A DNA stretch of 64,000 bases from Marivita sp046591575 (GCF_046591575.1 NZ_JBIQWA010000002.1:248001-312000), one strand, 5' to 3'. Shown: positions 9,017-18,604, counted from the stretch's first letter. Translations and numbers: made by a program. The notes: generated by a model not told the origin, from the sequence alone.

Positions 9017-9427
9017 CTATTTCTTCATCGGTACGCCGTAAAGCTCAAGCCGATGGCCCTTGAGCGTGTATCCCAGCTTGGCCGCGATTTTTTCCTGAAG
9101 CGCCTCGATCTCGGGGTCGACGAATTCGATGACCTTGCCGGTTTGCAGATCAATCAGGTGATCATGATGATCGCGTTCCGCATCTTCGTATCGGGCGCGG
9201 CCATCGCCGAAATCGACCTTTTCAAGAATGCCCGCCTCTTCAAACAGCTTGACCGTGCGATAGACCGTCGCCAGCGAAATATTGGGATCAAGCCCCGACG
9301 CCCGTGCGTAAAGTTCCTCGACATCGGGGTGATCGTGAGAGTCTTGTAACACTTTGGCAATGGTCCGGCGCTGATCTGTCAGGCGCAAGCCTCTGGTTTC
9401 GCACCGCGAGATGATGGTGTCGGACAT
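9017..9427 (-). CDS. Fur-family metal-responsive regulator, probably Mur-like
   Basis: The 136-residue protein has a winged-helix N-terminal half (TDQRRTIAKVLQDSHDHPDVEELY, then SLATVYRTVKLFEEAG) and a C-terminal metal-binding/dimerisation domain with HHDHLIDLQTGKVIEF. It lacks the CxxC zinc site of E. coli Fur. In alphaproteobacteria such proteins are often the manganese regulator Mur rather than an iron Fur; Irr is less likely because the histidine-rich heme motif is absent. I start it at ATG 9427 (MSDTIISRCETRG), because the longer frame to 9469 adds 14 unlike residues. Confidence 0.88.
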   Translation of the reverse strand: MSDTIISRCETRGLRLTDQRRTIAKVLQDSHDHPDVEELYARASGLDPNISLATVYRTVKLFEEAGILEKVDFGDGRARYEDAERDHHDHLIDLQTGKVIEFVDPEIEALQEKIAAKLGYTLKGHRLELYGVPMKK

Positions 9428-9500
9428 CCGCAGACCCTTTTTGTTCGTGAAAGCTGGTGTATCGCGCAATGAAAAGCAAGGCCATAAGCGTCATGAAAAA

Positions 9501-10346
9501 TTATGCGGGACGACGCAAGTGGCGAAGGTAAAGTGCCAGGCTGGTGATCACGATGGCACCGCCCAAAAGCATGCGTTGCGTGGGGGCTTCGTCAATCAGC
9601 ACCCATACCCAGATCGGGCCCAGAACGGTTTCCAGCAACAGCACAAGGCTGACATTGACGGACGCGGTGTGACGGGACGCTTCGGACATGAGGTAGAACG
9701 ATACCGGCAGAACAAACAGGCTGGCAGTTGCGATGGCCCATGTTGTGCCCTGCACAAGAGCGCCTGGCGTGGTCAGGGACAAGGCACCGATCCCCGCCAG
9801 CAATGCCCCGATCCCCACGGCGCATAACATGGGCATATCGGGATTGTTCCGCAGAAGCGTGAAGCTCAGCGACAGGCTTAGAGCGACGCCAAGCCCGCAG
9901 GCGACGCCGATCAGCGATGTGGCGGTCAGCGTCATGTCGCCCTTGCCTGTCATTGCCAAAGCAATGCCCAGCCCAACACATATGATTGTGACCCATGTCG
10001 CACGCCGCGTCGGCACGCCGTATAACAACCACGACCAGAACGCCGCCCAAACCGGGACGGTGGCCACGGCAATCAAAACCAAAGCCACCGGTGCCACCGA
10101 GATCCCCGTGGCAAACAAACTGGCATTGGCCCATTGCGACAGGATCAACGCCACGCCAACGCCAGAGGCAAGCCTTGGGATATGGCGAAGCTGGCCGATA
10201 AAAGCCGCAGCGATCAGAAACAGACAGCCCATCGCCAATCCACGCCACGCCACCAAAGCGGTCGGGGGCAATTCGGACAGACGAATAAGAAGCGCGTCCG
10301 GCGTCAGGATCAGAACGCCAACAAACGCGAGGATAATGCCCTTCAT
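9501..10346 (-). CDS. EamA-family (DMT superfamily) transporter
   Basis: A 281-residue polytopic membrane protein with two EamA halves and about ten hydrophobic helices, starting MKGIILAFVGVLILTPDALL. It is not a close duplicate of the EamA protein at 8016-8906. It is followed after 73 bases by the Fur/Mur gene on the same strand, so the two may be co-transcribed. The substrate is unknown, and a metal link is only a guess from position. Confidence 0.85.
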   Translation of the reverse strand: MKGIILAFVGVLILTPDALLIRLSELPPTALVAWRGLAMGCLFLIAAAFIGQLRHIPRLASGVGVALILSQWANASLFATGISVAPVALVLIAVATVPVWAAFWSWLLYGVPTRRATWVTIICVGLGIALAMTGKGDMTLTATSLIGVACGLGVALSLSLSFTLLRNNPDMPMLCAVGIGALLAGIGALSLTTPGALVQGTTWAIATASLFVLPVSFYLMSEASRHTASVNVSLVLLLETVLGPIWVWVLIDEAPTQRMLLGGAIVITSLALYLRHLRRPA

Positions 10347-10355
10347 TCAGATGGG

Positions 10356-11147
10356 TCAGCTGTAAAGGGGCTGAACCCCCATCTGCATGTGAAGGGTGTT
10401 GACGGTGGGTTGATCAAGCTCCATGGCGCGGGCCAGACCATCAAGATATTCCGCTTCGGGCTGGGTATCGACACGGATGGTCATCAGGGACGCTGAATAC
10501 ACCTGCGTGCGCAGCGGGGCTGGTGTGTCTTTTGCCAAGGCGTCGATATCGACCGGGGCTGCCAGCTGTTCCTGGACAAATGCGATGTCCTCGGGGGCTG
10601 CGTCGTCGCCAACGGTGTCAATGATTTTGGCGCGTTCGGCTTCGTCGATACCGCCGTCTGATTTTGCCGCCTGGATCATCGCGCGCAGCATCAAGGCCGC
10701 GGTTTCTTCGGCTTGTGGTGCGGCGGCCCCGCTGTTCGACAATTGATCCAGCATACCGCCCATGTTCTTGCCGCCCATTGCGGCGGCACCGCCCGCTGCG
10801 GCAAGCACCCCTGCCAGACCGGCCCCGCCTGAACCTCCGAGAGAGGCCAGCAATCCACCCTTATCGCCTGATGGCTGCCCGGCCGTGCCACCGCCCATGA
10901 GTGACGACAGATCAAGCCCGCCGGATTGCAAATTGTCCATGATCCCGGCCAGCGGATTGTCCCCGCCCGTGCCAGCGCCTCCCATCATTTGCCCCATCTG
11001 GGCCTGAAGCTTTGCCATCGGGTGATCGCCCTGCACCTGGGCACCGCCGGTCAGACCAGCAAGACCTTTGCCGCCAGAGAGGTGATCAACGCCCCGCGCG
11101 GCTGCGTATCCGATGGCCACTTTGGCCAGTGTTCCCATGAGGCTCAT
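10356..11147 (-). CDS. DUF533/TerB-like protein with glycine-rich linker
   Basis: This 263-residue protein starts with a short hydrophobic segment (MGTLAKVAIGYAAARGV) and then a Gly/Met/Ala-rich low-complexity stretch to about residue 150. The C-terminal 100 residues (LRAMIQAAKSDGGIDEAERA onwards) form a TerB-like helical domain as in DUF533/YebE proteins. A possible acidic metal site (DGGIDEAE) is visible. The function is unknown; TerB relatives are tied to tellurite or envelope stress. The ATG at 11147 has GGAG seven bases upstream. Confidence 0.8.
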   Translation of the reverse strand: MSLMGTLAKVAIGYAAARGVDHLSGGKGLAGLTGGAQVQGDHPMAKLQAQMGQMMGGAGTGGDNPLAGIMDNLQSGGLDLSSLMGGGTAGQPSGDKGGLLASLGGSGGAGLAGVLAAAGGAAAMGGKNMGGMLDQLSNSGAAAPQAEETAALMLRAMIQAAKSDGGIDEAERAKIIDTVGDDAAPEDIAFVQEQLAAPVDIDALAKDTPAPLRTQVYSASLMTIRVDTQPEAEYLDGLARAMELDQPTVNTLHMQMGVQPLYS

Positions 11148-11249
11148 AGATCATCTCCAATTGATTGACATGATTACGATGACAGATTCGGACACGCGTG
11201 GCGACAGGGCGAATAATCCGGGCGCGGATGCTGCGCGTGGTTGACGGTG

Positions 11250-12668
11250 CTACGTGCCGCAGAACGTCGCTTGCACGACTTCGCTGTCCAAAGGTGGCCG
11301 CCGCAGATCTTCGGTGTCGGCTGTGGCGACATAGGGGTCCGCATAGGCGGACATCAGACGGTGAAACAGGCGATCATCCTCTTGCGTGGCCGCTGTGATC
11401 ATCTGTTCGATCCGGTGGTTTCGTGGGATCAGCACAGGATTGGCGCGACGCATCACTGCGTCCGGATCGTCTTCGCGCTCGATCCGTGCTTTCCATCTTT
11501 GGGACCACGCATCAAACCCGGCAGTATCCAGAAATTGATCCCGCGCGGTGCCGTCCACCAACCCACGGAAAGTATTGGTGAAATCCGCCTTTGCCTCTTG
11601 CGTGAGGTTCAGCAGGTCGGTCACCAAGGTTGCATCGTCGGAAGCTGGGTTGGTTATCCCGATCTTGGCCGCGAAGCGTTGATGCCATTCCGAGCGGATC
11701 ATCTCTGGCATTTGGTGGATTTTGGCGGTGAACGGCTCGACTGCCGCTTCGGGGTCCGGCATCAATGGCAACAGGGCCGTTGCCAATTGGGCCATGTTCC
11801 ACACGATAATATCGGCCTGTGCCGCATAGCTGTACCGCCCGTAGCGGTCGATTGACGAATAGACGGTTTCGGGATGGTAGCTGTCCATAAAGGCGCAGGG
11901 GCCGTAATCAATGGTTTCGCCCGAGATGCTGCAATTGTCGGTGTTCATGACACCGTGGATGAAGCCGATGCTAAGCCATTGCGCGACCAATGCGGCCTGT
12001 TTGCGCATCACCGCATCCAGAAACAGCGCCGGATCGGTGGCGTCGGGGTAATGGCGGGCGACGGCATAGTCGAATAATGTCCGAAGCGCGTCTGTGTCGC
12101 CGCGCGCGGCGAACACCTGAAACGTTCCGACCCTGAGATGGCTTTGCGCCACACGGGTCAGCACGGCTCCGGGCAGGGGGCGCTCGCGGATCACGGCCTG
12201 ACCGGTGCGCACCGCCGCCAGAGCGCGTGTTGTTGGCACGCCAAGCGCGTGCATCGCTTCGCTGACCACATATTCGCGCAACACAGGCCCCAGCCAGGCG
12301 CGCCCGTCACCGCGGCGCGAAAAGGGGGTTTGGCCAGATCCCTTAAGTTGAATATCGCGGCGCACCCCGTCGGTGCCAACGGTTTCCCCCAACAAAACCG
12401 CGCGCCCATCCCCCAGTTGCGGATTGTACTGGCCAAACTGGTGCCCTGCATAAAGCTGCGCCAGGGGCGTGGCACCGTTTGGCACCACGTTGCCGGCAAA
12501 GATCGCTGCAAGCTCTGGGTCGTCCAGCCCGTCCATGCCCAGATCACGCGCCAGTGCTGTGTTAAAGGCGATCAGGGATGGCTCTTTCACCGGCGTGGGT
12601 GGAACGCGCGCGTAAAAGCTTTCGGGAAGCGCGGCATAGCTGTTGTCGAACGGAATCTGTAAAGTCAT
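11250..12668 (-). CDS. selO: SelO/YdiU protein adenylyltransferase (pseudokinase fold)
   Basis: SelO proteins are kinase-fold enzymes that bind ATP upside-down and transfer AMP to protein Ser/Thr/Tyr; E. coli SelO modifies proteins of redox homeostasis. The 472 residues are normal for bacteria. Visible motifs include GRAVLLGE, the KGSGQTPFSRRGDGRA loop, and HGVMNTDNCSISGETIDYG with the metal-binding Asn and Asp. The last residues end VVQATFCGT, so a C-terminal Cys (selenocysteine in animals) is near the end. A GNAT gene lies 47 bases upstream. Confidence 0.93.
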   Translation of the reverse strand: MTLQIPFDNSYAALPESFYARVPPTPVKEPSLIAFNTALARDLGMDGLDDPELAAIFAGNVVPNGATPLAQLYAGHQFGQYNPQLGDGRAVLLGETVGTDGVRRDIQLKGSGQTPFSRRGDGRAWLGPVLREYVVSEAMHALGVPTTRALAAVRTGQAVIRERPLPGAVLTRVAQSHLRVGTFQVFAARGDTDALRTLFDYAVARHYPDATDPALFLDAVMRKQAALVAQWLSIGFIHGVMNTDNCSISGETIDYGPCAFMDSYHPETVYSSIDRYGRYSYAAQADIIVWNMAQLATALLPLMPDPEAAVEPFTAKIHQMPEMIRSEWHQRFAAKIGITNPASDDATLVTDLLNLTQEAKADFTNTFRGLVDGTARDQFLDTAGFDAWSQRWKARIEREDDPDAVMRRANPVLIPRNHRIEQMITAATQEDDRLFHRLMSAYADPYVATADTEDLRRPPLDSEVVQATFCGT

Positions 12669-12715
12669 GTGTCAGATATAGGCGCTGCGTGTGCCGGCTG
12701 CCAGTGATCAGAGGA

Positions 12716-13162
12716 TCAAAGCACCCGTGTCATCAACAGGTGGCCGTCTCGGGGTTGAAACCGGGCTCGGCTGTAGAATTTGTGCAGCGTCTCATCGGAT
12801 TTGTTTGCCTCAAGATGCAGCGCCCGGATGCCGCCGTCTTTCAACGCTTTGGCAAGACCGTCCAGCGCCTCGCTGCCCATGCCGCGATTGCGCACGGCGC
12901 TGCGGATGAACAATTCATCGACGATTGCATCGAGACCGCCAAATTCAACTGACCAGCCAAAGGAGACAACGACATACCCGACCGGCGCGCGGCGTGGCCC
13001 GATCAGCCAAATGGCACCATGGGGGCTTCCCTCAAGCAACGGCAGGATCGCATCGTGTTGATGGTCGGCCGTGGTGTCAAAGCCTTGATGCGCGTGAAAC
13101 GACGCAACCAGGGGCAAGATCTTGGGCAGATCGTCTGTCGTGGCAAGGTGCAGGGATCTCAT
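12716..13162 (-). CDS. GNAT-family N-acetyltransferase
   Basis: This 148-residue single-domain acetyltransferase probably uses acetyl-CoA. It has the N-terminal beta-strand/helix (MRSLHLATTDDLPKILPLVA), a central YVVVSF strand, the acetyl-CoA loop VRNRGMGSEAL (R/QxxGxG/A form) and a C-terminal ALHLEANKSDETLHKFYSRA helix. The substrate is unknown. The ATG at 13162 overlaps the stop of the nucleoside hydrolase gene by four bases, suggesting coupled translation. Confidence 0.88.
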   Translation of the reverse strand: MRSLHLATTDDLPKILPLVASFHAHQGFDTTADHQHDAILPLLEGSPHGAIWLIGPRRAPVGYVVVSFGWSVEFGGLDAIVDELFIRSAVRNRGMGSEALDGLAKALKDGGIRALHLEANKSDETLHKFYSRARFQPRDGHLLMTRVL

Positions 13163-14100
13163 AGCCGGGCCAGCCGGTCTGTGAGCAGGGCGAAAAAGCC
13201 GTCAGCGTTGATATCGCGCATGAATGTGGCGTTTGCGGGCCGGTCTGTCACGCCCCACCAATCCGCCACGGTCATGCCCAGTGTCAAATCAGAGCCGGTC
13301 TCGATCTCTACATTGATATGGCGTCCGCCGAATAGATCCGGGTCGATCAGATACGCGGTTACACACGGGTCGTGCAGCGGAGCACCTGCGCTGCCGTATT
13401 TTTGTTTGTCGAAGCGTTCGAAGAAATCCGTCATTTCGGCCACGGCCTGTCCCACGGGGGTGCCAATGGCGCGGAAGGCATCGTTGCGCGGCTGCGTGAC
13501 CAGCGCCTTGTGGGTCACGTCCAGCGGCATCACGGTGATCGGAGCGCCGCAGCCAAAGACGATTTTAGCGGCGTCGGGATCGACATAGATATTGAACTCG
13601 GCGGCAGGGGTGATGTTGCCGACCTCGAAATACGCGCCGCCCATCAACACAATCTCTTGCAGGCGCTCGGCAATGTCCGGGGCTTGCTGCAAGGCGGTTG
13701 CAACATTTGTCAACGGACCCAGCGGGCACAGCGTCACCGTGTTCGGCGCTTCGCGGCGCAGGGTGTCAATAATGAAGTCGACCGCGTGCCGGTCTTGCAG
13801 GGGCATCACCGGATCAGGCAGCGTCGGCCCGTCCAGACCGGTTTTGCCATGCACATGTTCAGCTGTGACAAGCTTGCGGGTCAGCGGCGCATCGCAACCC
13901 GCATAGACTTTGGTGTCTGGCTTGCCCGCCAATTCGCACACAATTCGCGCGTTTTTTTCGGTGAGCGGCAATGGGACGTTTCCGGCAACGGCGGTAACGC
14001 CAAGAACGTCGATATCTTCGGGCGAGGCAAGCGCAAGCAGGATGGCAACGGCATCGTCCTGTCCGGGATCAGTGTCGATGATGATTTTACGCGGTGCCAT
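13159..14100 (-). CDS. Inosine-uridine type nucleoside hydrolase
   Basis: This enzyme cleaves the N-glycosidic bond of nucleosides for purine/pyrimidine salvage. The 313-residue protein opens with MAPRKIIIDTDPGQDDAVA, the calcium-binding DTDxGxDD motif, and later has GPLTNVA and LMGGAYFEVGN, and a catalytic-region HDPC. A longer frame begins at 14184, but only ATG 14100 has the family start and a good AGGAG upstream. The GNAT gene is coupled to its stop. Nucleobase preference cannot be told from sequence. Confidence 0.93.
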   Translation of the reverse strand: MAPRKIIIDTDPGQDDAVAILLALASPEDIDVLGVTAVAGNVPLPLTEKNARIVCELAGKPDTKVYAGCDAPLTRKLVTAEHVHGKTGLDGPTLPDPVMPLQDRHAVDFIIDTLRREAPNTVTLCPLGPLTNVATALQQAPDIAERLQEIVLMGGAYFEVGNITPAAEFNIYVDPDAAKIVFGCGAPITVMPLDVTHKALVTQPRNDAFRAIGTPVGQAVAEMTDFFERFDKQKYGSAGAPLHDPCVTAYLIDPDLFGGRHINVEIETGSDLTLGMTVADWWGVTDRPANATFMRDINADGFFALLTDRLARL

Positions 14101-14266
14101 GGACGTCTCCTGTATTGGGTGGGTGGTGACATGGGTCATTGGCAGGTTCAAGCGCCATGATCCGGTCGGGCAAAGCTTTGCCATCGCCGGTCGGTGTGTA
14201 ATTGCAGAGCGACAGGCACATGATACTGATGTCGTGATTGGAGCGAAATCAGTTTACATCCTGTTC

Positions 14267-14278
14267 GTTAGCGCTAAC
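14267..14278. promoter_or_regulatory. Perfect 12-base palindromic operator before zwf
   Basis: GTTAGCGCTAAC is a perfect palindrome 37 bases before the zwf start codon. It fits a LacI-family operator and recurs with one mismatch before eno. The best candidate factor, from general knowledge, is a CceR/PckR-type regulator of central carbon metabolism. Confidence 0.65.
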
Positions 14279-14315
14279 AAGGCGCTGATCAAACCAGAAT
14301 CGAAAGGCCCTCATT

Positions 14316-15770
14316 ATGGTGTCCCGCGTAATTCCAGTTGACCCCTTTGACCTTGTGATCTTTGGCGGAACCGGCGATTTGGCGCGCCGCAAGATCCTGC
14401 CCGGACTGTTCCGGCGGTTCTGTGCAGGCCAGATGCCAGAGGGATCGCAGATCATCGGGGCCGCGCGGTCCGACATGGATGACAGCGGGTATCGCAAGAT
14501 GGTTGCGGATGCCGTGGCCGAATTCGGCGGTGGCGCTGATTGCGACAACGGAACGCTCGATGCCTTTCTTCAGACCGTGCATTACGTGACAACAGATGCC
14601 ATGGGCGAGGGCGGCTGGGCCGATCTGAATTCCCGCATGCAAAAAGACTGTGTACGGGCCTTTTATTTTTCGGTGGGCCCATCGCTGTTCGGGCCTTTGG
14701 CGGAACGGTTGCACCGTTTCGGGCTGGCCACACCTGACAGCAGGATTGTTGTGGAAAAGCCGTTTGGACATGATCTTGAGTCCGCCAAGGCCCTGAATGC
14801 CACGCTGGCCCAGCATTTCGACGAAACCCAGATCTACCGGATTGATCACTACCTTGGCAAAGAAACCGTTCAGAACCTGATGGTTGTGCGGTTCGGGAAT
14901 ATGCTGTTCGAGCCGCTTTGGAATTCGCAGTATGTCGATCACATTCAGATCACGGTGGCGGAAACTGTCGGTGTTGGCGGGCGCGGCGGGTATTACGACA
15001 AATCGGGCGCGATGCGCGATATGATGCAGAACCATCTGATGCAGCTTTTGTGCCTGATCGCGATGGAGCCGCCTGCCAAATTTGACCCCGATGCGGTGCG
15101 CGACGAAAAGCTTAAGGTGATCCGCGCGCTGGAGCCGGTGGACTGGCATCATATCGTGCGGGGGCAATACACCACTAGCGGCGATGTCGCGGGCTATCGC
15201 GAGGATGTGGACGACGCCAAATCCCGAACCGAAAGCTTTGTCGCGATGAAGTGCCACATCTCGAACTGGCGTTGGGCGGGAACACCGTTTTACATGCGCA
15301 CGGGCAAACGTCTCAAGGCGCGCACGTCGGAAATTGCCGTGGTGTTCAAGGATGCGCCGCATTCTATTTTCGGCGCGGATTCAGGCCGGCACCGCAATGT
15401 GCTGGCCATTCGGCTGCAACCTAATGAAGGCATGACGCTTGATGTGACGATCAAGGAACCGGGGCCGGGCGGTATGCGGATGATGGACGTGCCGCTGGAC
15501 ATGAGCTTTGCCGAAGCGTTGGGTCCGGATGTCGAAGAGGCACCTGACGCTTATGAACGGTTGATCATGGATGTGATCCGGGGCAACCAGACGCTTTTCA
15601 TGCGCGGAGACGAGGTCGAAGCCGCCTGGGCCTGGACCGACCCCTTGATCGAAGGCTGGCAAGCGCGCAATGATGTGCCCAAGGAATATGACGCGGGAAG
15701 CGTTGGCCCGGAAGATGCGTTGATGCTGATGCACCGGGATGGCCGCAAATGGCGGGACATCAAGGCATGA
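14316..15770 (+). CDS. zwf: Glucose-6-phosphate 1-dehydrogenase
   Basis: Zwf oxidises glucose 6-phosphate to 6-phosphogluconolactone with NADP+, feeding the Entner-Doudoroff and pentose-phosphate routes. The 484-residue protein has the nucleotide-binding GGTGDLARRK near residue 17, the active-site RIDHYLGKE around residue 177, and a C-terminal EAAWAWTDPLIEGW. It is the first gene of zwf-pgl-pgi. A perfect GTTAGCGCTAAC operator lies just upstream. The length is standard. Confidence 0.97.
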   Translation: MVSRVIPVDPFDLVIFGGTGDLARRKILPGLFRRFCAGQMPEGSQIIGAARSDMDDSGYRKMVADAVAEFGGGADCDNGTLDAFLQTVHYVTTDAMGEGGWADLNSRMQKDCVRAFYFSVGPSLFGPLAERLHRFGLATPDSRIVVEKPFGHDLESAKALNATLAQHFDETQIYRIDHYLGKETVQNLMVVRFGNMLFEPLWNSQYVDHIQITVAETVGVGGRGGYYDKSGAMRDMMQNHLMQLLCLIAMEPPAKFDPDAVRDEKLKVIRALEPVDWHHIVRGQYTTSGDVAGYREDVDDAKSRTESFVAMKCHISNWRWAGTPFYMRTGKRLKARTSEIAVVFKDAPHSIFGADSGRHRNVLAIRLQPNEGMTLDVTIKEPGPGGMRMMDVPLDMSFAEALGPDVEEAPDAYERLIMDVIRGNQTLFMRGDEVEAAWAWTDPLIEGWQARNDVPKEYDAGSVGPEDALMLMHRDGRKWRDIKA

Positions 15771-15858
15771 TCCGAAACAGCGCGCGGCGCAGGTCGCCGG
15801 GTGTGATTCTGATGCGGCCCACCGCAGGCGACCACTGAACATGGCAGGAGATCTGAGC

Positions 15859-16536
15859 ATGAATTACGACTTTCAATCTTATCCCGACAGGGAAATGCTT
15901 GCGATCGATCTGGCCAATAAACTGGCGGGTGATCTGCGCTCGATCTTGCAGCATGAAGACCGCGTTGTGCTGGCGGTTCCCGGCGGCACATCGCCGGGGC
16001 CGGTGTTTGATGCGTTATGCGCCGCCGATCTGGACTGGGCACGTGTTGACGTGATGCTCACCGATGAACGCTGGGTGCCCGAGACAAGCGACCGGTCCAA
16101 CACCCGGTTGATCCGCGACCGGTTGCTGGTAAATCGGGCCGCCGCTGCGCGCCTGTTGCCGTTGTATATTGATGCACATGAACCCGAAGAGGTGCTGGCC
16201 GAACTGGAAAGCCAGATTTCAAGTGAGTTGCCCCTGGCGGTGGTCTTGTTGGGCATGGGGGCTGACATGCACACGGCCTCGATTTTTTCCGGTGCGGATA
16301 AACTGACCGAGGCTTTGGCTCCCGATGCTTCCATTCTGGTTGCCATGCGCGCGCCCGGTGCGCCGGAACCCCGCGTCACGCTGAGCGCGCGTGTGTTGAA
16401 CGATGCGATCCGTAAACATGTTCTGATTTTTGGCGAGGAAAAGCGCATTGCCCTGGAGCAGGCGCTGCATTTGAAACCGACAGAGGCCCCGATCAAAGCC
16501 GTGCTGAGCGAAGCCACGGTTCATTGGGCGGAGTAA
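15859..16536 (+). CDS. pgl: 6-phosphogluconolactonase
   Basis: Pgl hydrolyses 6-phosphogluconolactone made by Zwf. The 225-residue DevB/SOL-type protein has VPGGTSPGPVFDAL and MLTDERWVPETSDRSNTRL, the signature of the sugar-phosphate binding lobe. I start it at ATG 15859 (MNYDFQSYPD), which has AGGAG at 15846-15850; the longer frame from 15739 would overlap zwf. It ends only five bases before the pgi start. Confidence 0.94.
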   Translation: MNYDFQSYPDREMLAIDLANKLAGDLRSILQHEDRVVLAVPGGTSPGPVFDALCAADLDWARVDVMLTDERWVPETSDRSNTRLIRDRLLVNRAAAARLLPLYIDAHEPEEVLAELESQISSELPLAVVLLGMGADMHTASIFSGADKLTEALAPDASILVAMRAPGAPEPRVTLSARVLNDAIRKHVLIFGEEKRIALEQALHLKPTEAPIKAVLSEATVHWAE

Positions 16537-16541
16537 AGACG

Positions 16542-18125
16542 ATGTGGACTGCGCTGAAATCGGCCGCCGAGGCCGGCAAAACCCGTTCGATCACTGAACT
16601 GTTCGACCGTGATCCAGACCGCGCAGAGGCGTTCAGCGTCACTGCGTGTGACATGCTGTTCGATTATTCGAAAACCCAGATTGACGCAGCGTCTTTGGAC
16701 ACGCTGATCGCACTGGCCAAAGACGCGAATGTGAACGCGCGGCGCGATGCGATGTTCGATGGGTCACAGATCAATGAAACCGAAGGGCGAGCGGTCCTGC
16801 ATACGGCGCTGCGCAATCTGGATGGCGGGCCGATCACGGTGGACGGGCAGGACGTGATGCCGGATGTCCTGCGCGGCTTGTCGCGGATGGAAGCAATTGC
16901 CAATGACGTGCGCGCGTCAGATATCACAGATGTTGTCAATATTGGCATCGGCGGATCGGATCTGGGCCCGGCCATGGCCTATCTTGCCCTGTCGCCCTAT
17001 CGCGACGGGCCGCGCTGTCATTTTGTGTCCAATGTCGATGGGGCCGATATCGCCGACACTCTGCGTGGCTGTCGGCCAGACAAGACACTGTTCATCGTTG
17101 CGTCAAAAACCTTTACCACCATCGAGACGATGACCAATGCCCGCACAGCGCGGGCGTGGTTGACGGATCATAATGTGCCCACCGACGGACGCTTTATTGC
17201 GCTCTCCTCGAATGCTGATGCCGCCGCTGACTGGGGTATTCCCGAAGACCGTGTTCTGGGCTTTGAGGATTGGGTTGGAGGTCGCTATTCAATGTGGGGG
17301 CCGATTGGGCTGTCGCTGATGATCGCCATCGGGGCGGACGCGTTCAAGGCGTTTCTGCGCGGCGGCCAGGCCATGGACCGGCATTTCCAATCCGCAGCAC
17401 TGCACGAAAACATGCCTGTGCTGTTGGCGCTGGTGGGCATCTGGCACAATCAGGGGCTGGGCCATGCGACCCGCGCCGTGCTGCCCTATGACAACCGCCT
17501 GTCAAGGCTGCCCGCCTATCTGCAACAGCTGGAAATGGAATCAAACGGCAAATCCGTGGCGATGGACGGCTCCGATCTTTCGGTGAATTCCGGGCCGGTT
17601 GTCTGGGGAGAGCCGGGCACCAATGGCCAACACGCCTTTTACCAGTTGATCCATCAGGGCACGCGCGTTGTGCCCTGCGAATTCATTATTGCCGCGAACG
17701 GGCACGAAGAGGATCTGCGCCACCATCACGAACTGCTGATCGCCAACTGTCTTGCCCAATCCGAAGCGCTGATGCGCGGGCGGTCGTTGCAAGAGGCGCG
17801 CGCGCTGATGGCGGATGCCGGGCTAAGCGGTGACGAGCGGGAACGACAAGCGCGCCACCGCGTGTTTCCCGGCAACCGTCCGTCCACGACGCTGATGGTT
17901 CCTAAGGTCACGCCAGAAATTCTGGGCCAGATCATCGCGCTTTATGAACACCGCGTGTTTGTCGAAGGTGTGATCCTTGGGATCAATTCTTTCGATCAAT
18001 GGGGTGTCGAACTGGGCAAGGAATTGGCAACCTCGCTTGGTCCGCTTGTCAGCGGCGACGCGCCCGCCGACGACAAAGATGCAAGCACCCAGGGGCTTTT
18101 GGTCTATGTGAAACGGTTTTCCTGA
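16542..18125 (+). CDS. pgi: Glucose-6-phosphate isomerase
   Basis: Pgi interconverts glucose 6-phosphate and fructose 6-phosphate. The 527-residue protein has GIGGSDLGP near residue 140, SKTFTTIETMTN, GGRYSMWGPIGL and the C-terminal GINSFDQWGVELGK signature. ATG 16542 (MWTALKSAAEAG) is chosen over an upstream TTG at 16524 because of GGAG eight bases before it. In roseobacters that degrade glucose through Entner-Doudoroff, Pgi mainly recycles fructose 6-phosphate. Its 3' end overlaps the convergent thioesterase gene by 22 bases. Confidence 0.96.
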   Translation: MWTALKSAAEAGKTRSITELFDRDPDRAEAFSVTACDMLFDYSKTQIDAASLDTLIALAKDANVNARRDAMFDGSQINETEGRAVLHTALRNLDGGPITVDGQDVMPDVLRGLSRMEAIANDVRASDITDVVNIGIGGSDLGPAMAYLALSPYRDGPRCHFVSNVDGADIADTLRGCRPDKTLFIVASKTFTTIETMTNARTARAWLTDHNVPTDGRFIALSSNADAAADWGIPEDRVLGFEDWVGGRYSMWGPIGLSLMIAIGADAFKAFLRGGQAMDRHFQSAALHENMPVLLALVGIWHNQGLGHATRAVLPYDNRLSRLPAYLQQLEMESNGKSVAMDGSDLSVNSGPVVWGEPGTNGQHAFYQLIHQGTRVVPCEFIIAANGHEEDLRHHHELLIANCLAQSEALMRGRSLQEARALMADAGLSGDERERQARHRVFPGNRPSTTLMVPKVTPEILGQIIALYEHRVFVEGVILGINSFDQWGVELGKELATSLGPLVSGDAPADDKDASTQGLLVYVKRFS

Positions 18126-18604
18126 TCGCGCTCGACGCCTTCGACATCATGGAAATACGCGCGGATCGGGTCCGGGATCGCAAGACGGCCGGTCCCGTCC
18201 GGGTGCAACAGCACGATCACGCATTTGAATTCGGCCCGTTTGGTGCCGGCGGACCAGATCTCTTGATGCATGGTAAAGCTGGTGGTGCGGCAGGCAATCG
18301 TTTTGGACACGATGACATAATCTTCGTCCGCACGCATTTCCTGTAGCCAATCCATCTCGCCCCGGCGAATAACGATTCGCGGCTCGGTTGCGGCGTTTTC
18401 ATAGGTGGTCAGGTTGATATGTTTGAAATACGCGACGCGGGCGGATTCAAACCAGATCAGATAGGCCACATTATTGACGTGGTTCAGCGGGTCCAGCTCG
18501 GCAAAGCGCACGCGGTCTGCAATCGCCAATGGCCACTGCGTCGGCAATCCGGCCGCCTGTTGCTGATCCGCGGTCAGCGGGGTGAGGTAGGGTAAATCTG
18601 TCAT
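18104..18604 (-). CDS. Acyl-CoA thioesterase, 4HBT hot-dog fold
   Basis: A 166-residue single hot-dog domain protein with the YbgC/FcbC-type active-site region RFAELDPLNHVNNVAYLIWFE, where Asp and the HxNN turn are conserved. Such enzymes hydrolyse acyl-CoA thioesters; the acyl chain is unknown. The gene is convergent with pgi and overlaps its last 22 bases, so no terminator lies between the two. Confidence 0.85.
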   Translation of the reverse strand: MTDLPYLTPLTADQQQAAGLPTQWPLAIADRVRFAELDPLNHVNNVAYLIWFESARVAYFKHINLTTYENAATEPRIVIRRGEMDWLQEMRADEDYVIVSKTIACRTTSFTMHQEIWSAGTKRAEFKCVIVLLHPDGTGRLAIPDPIRAYFHDVEGVERDQENRFT

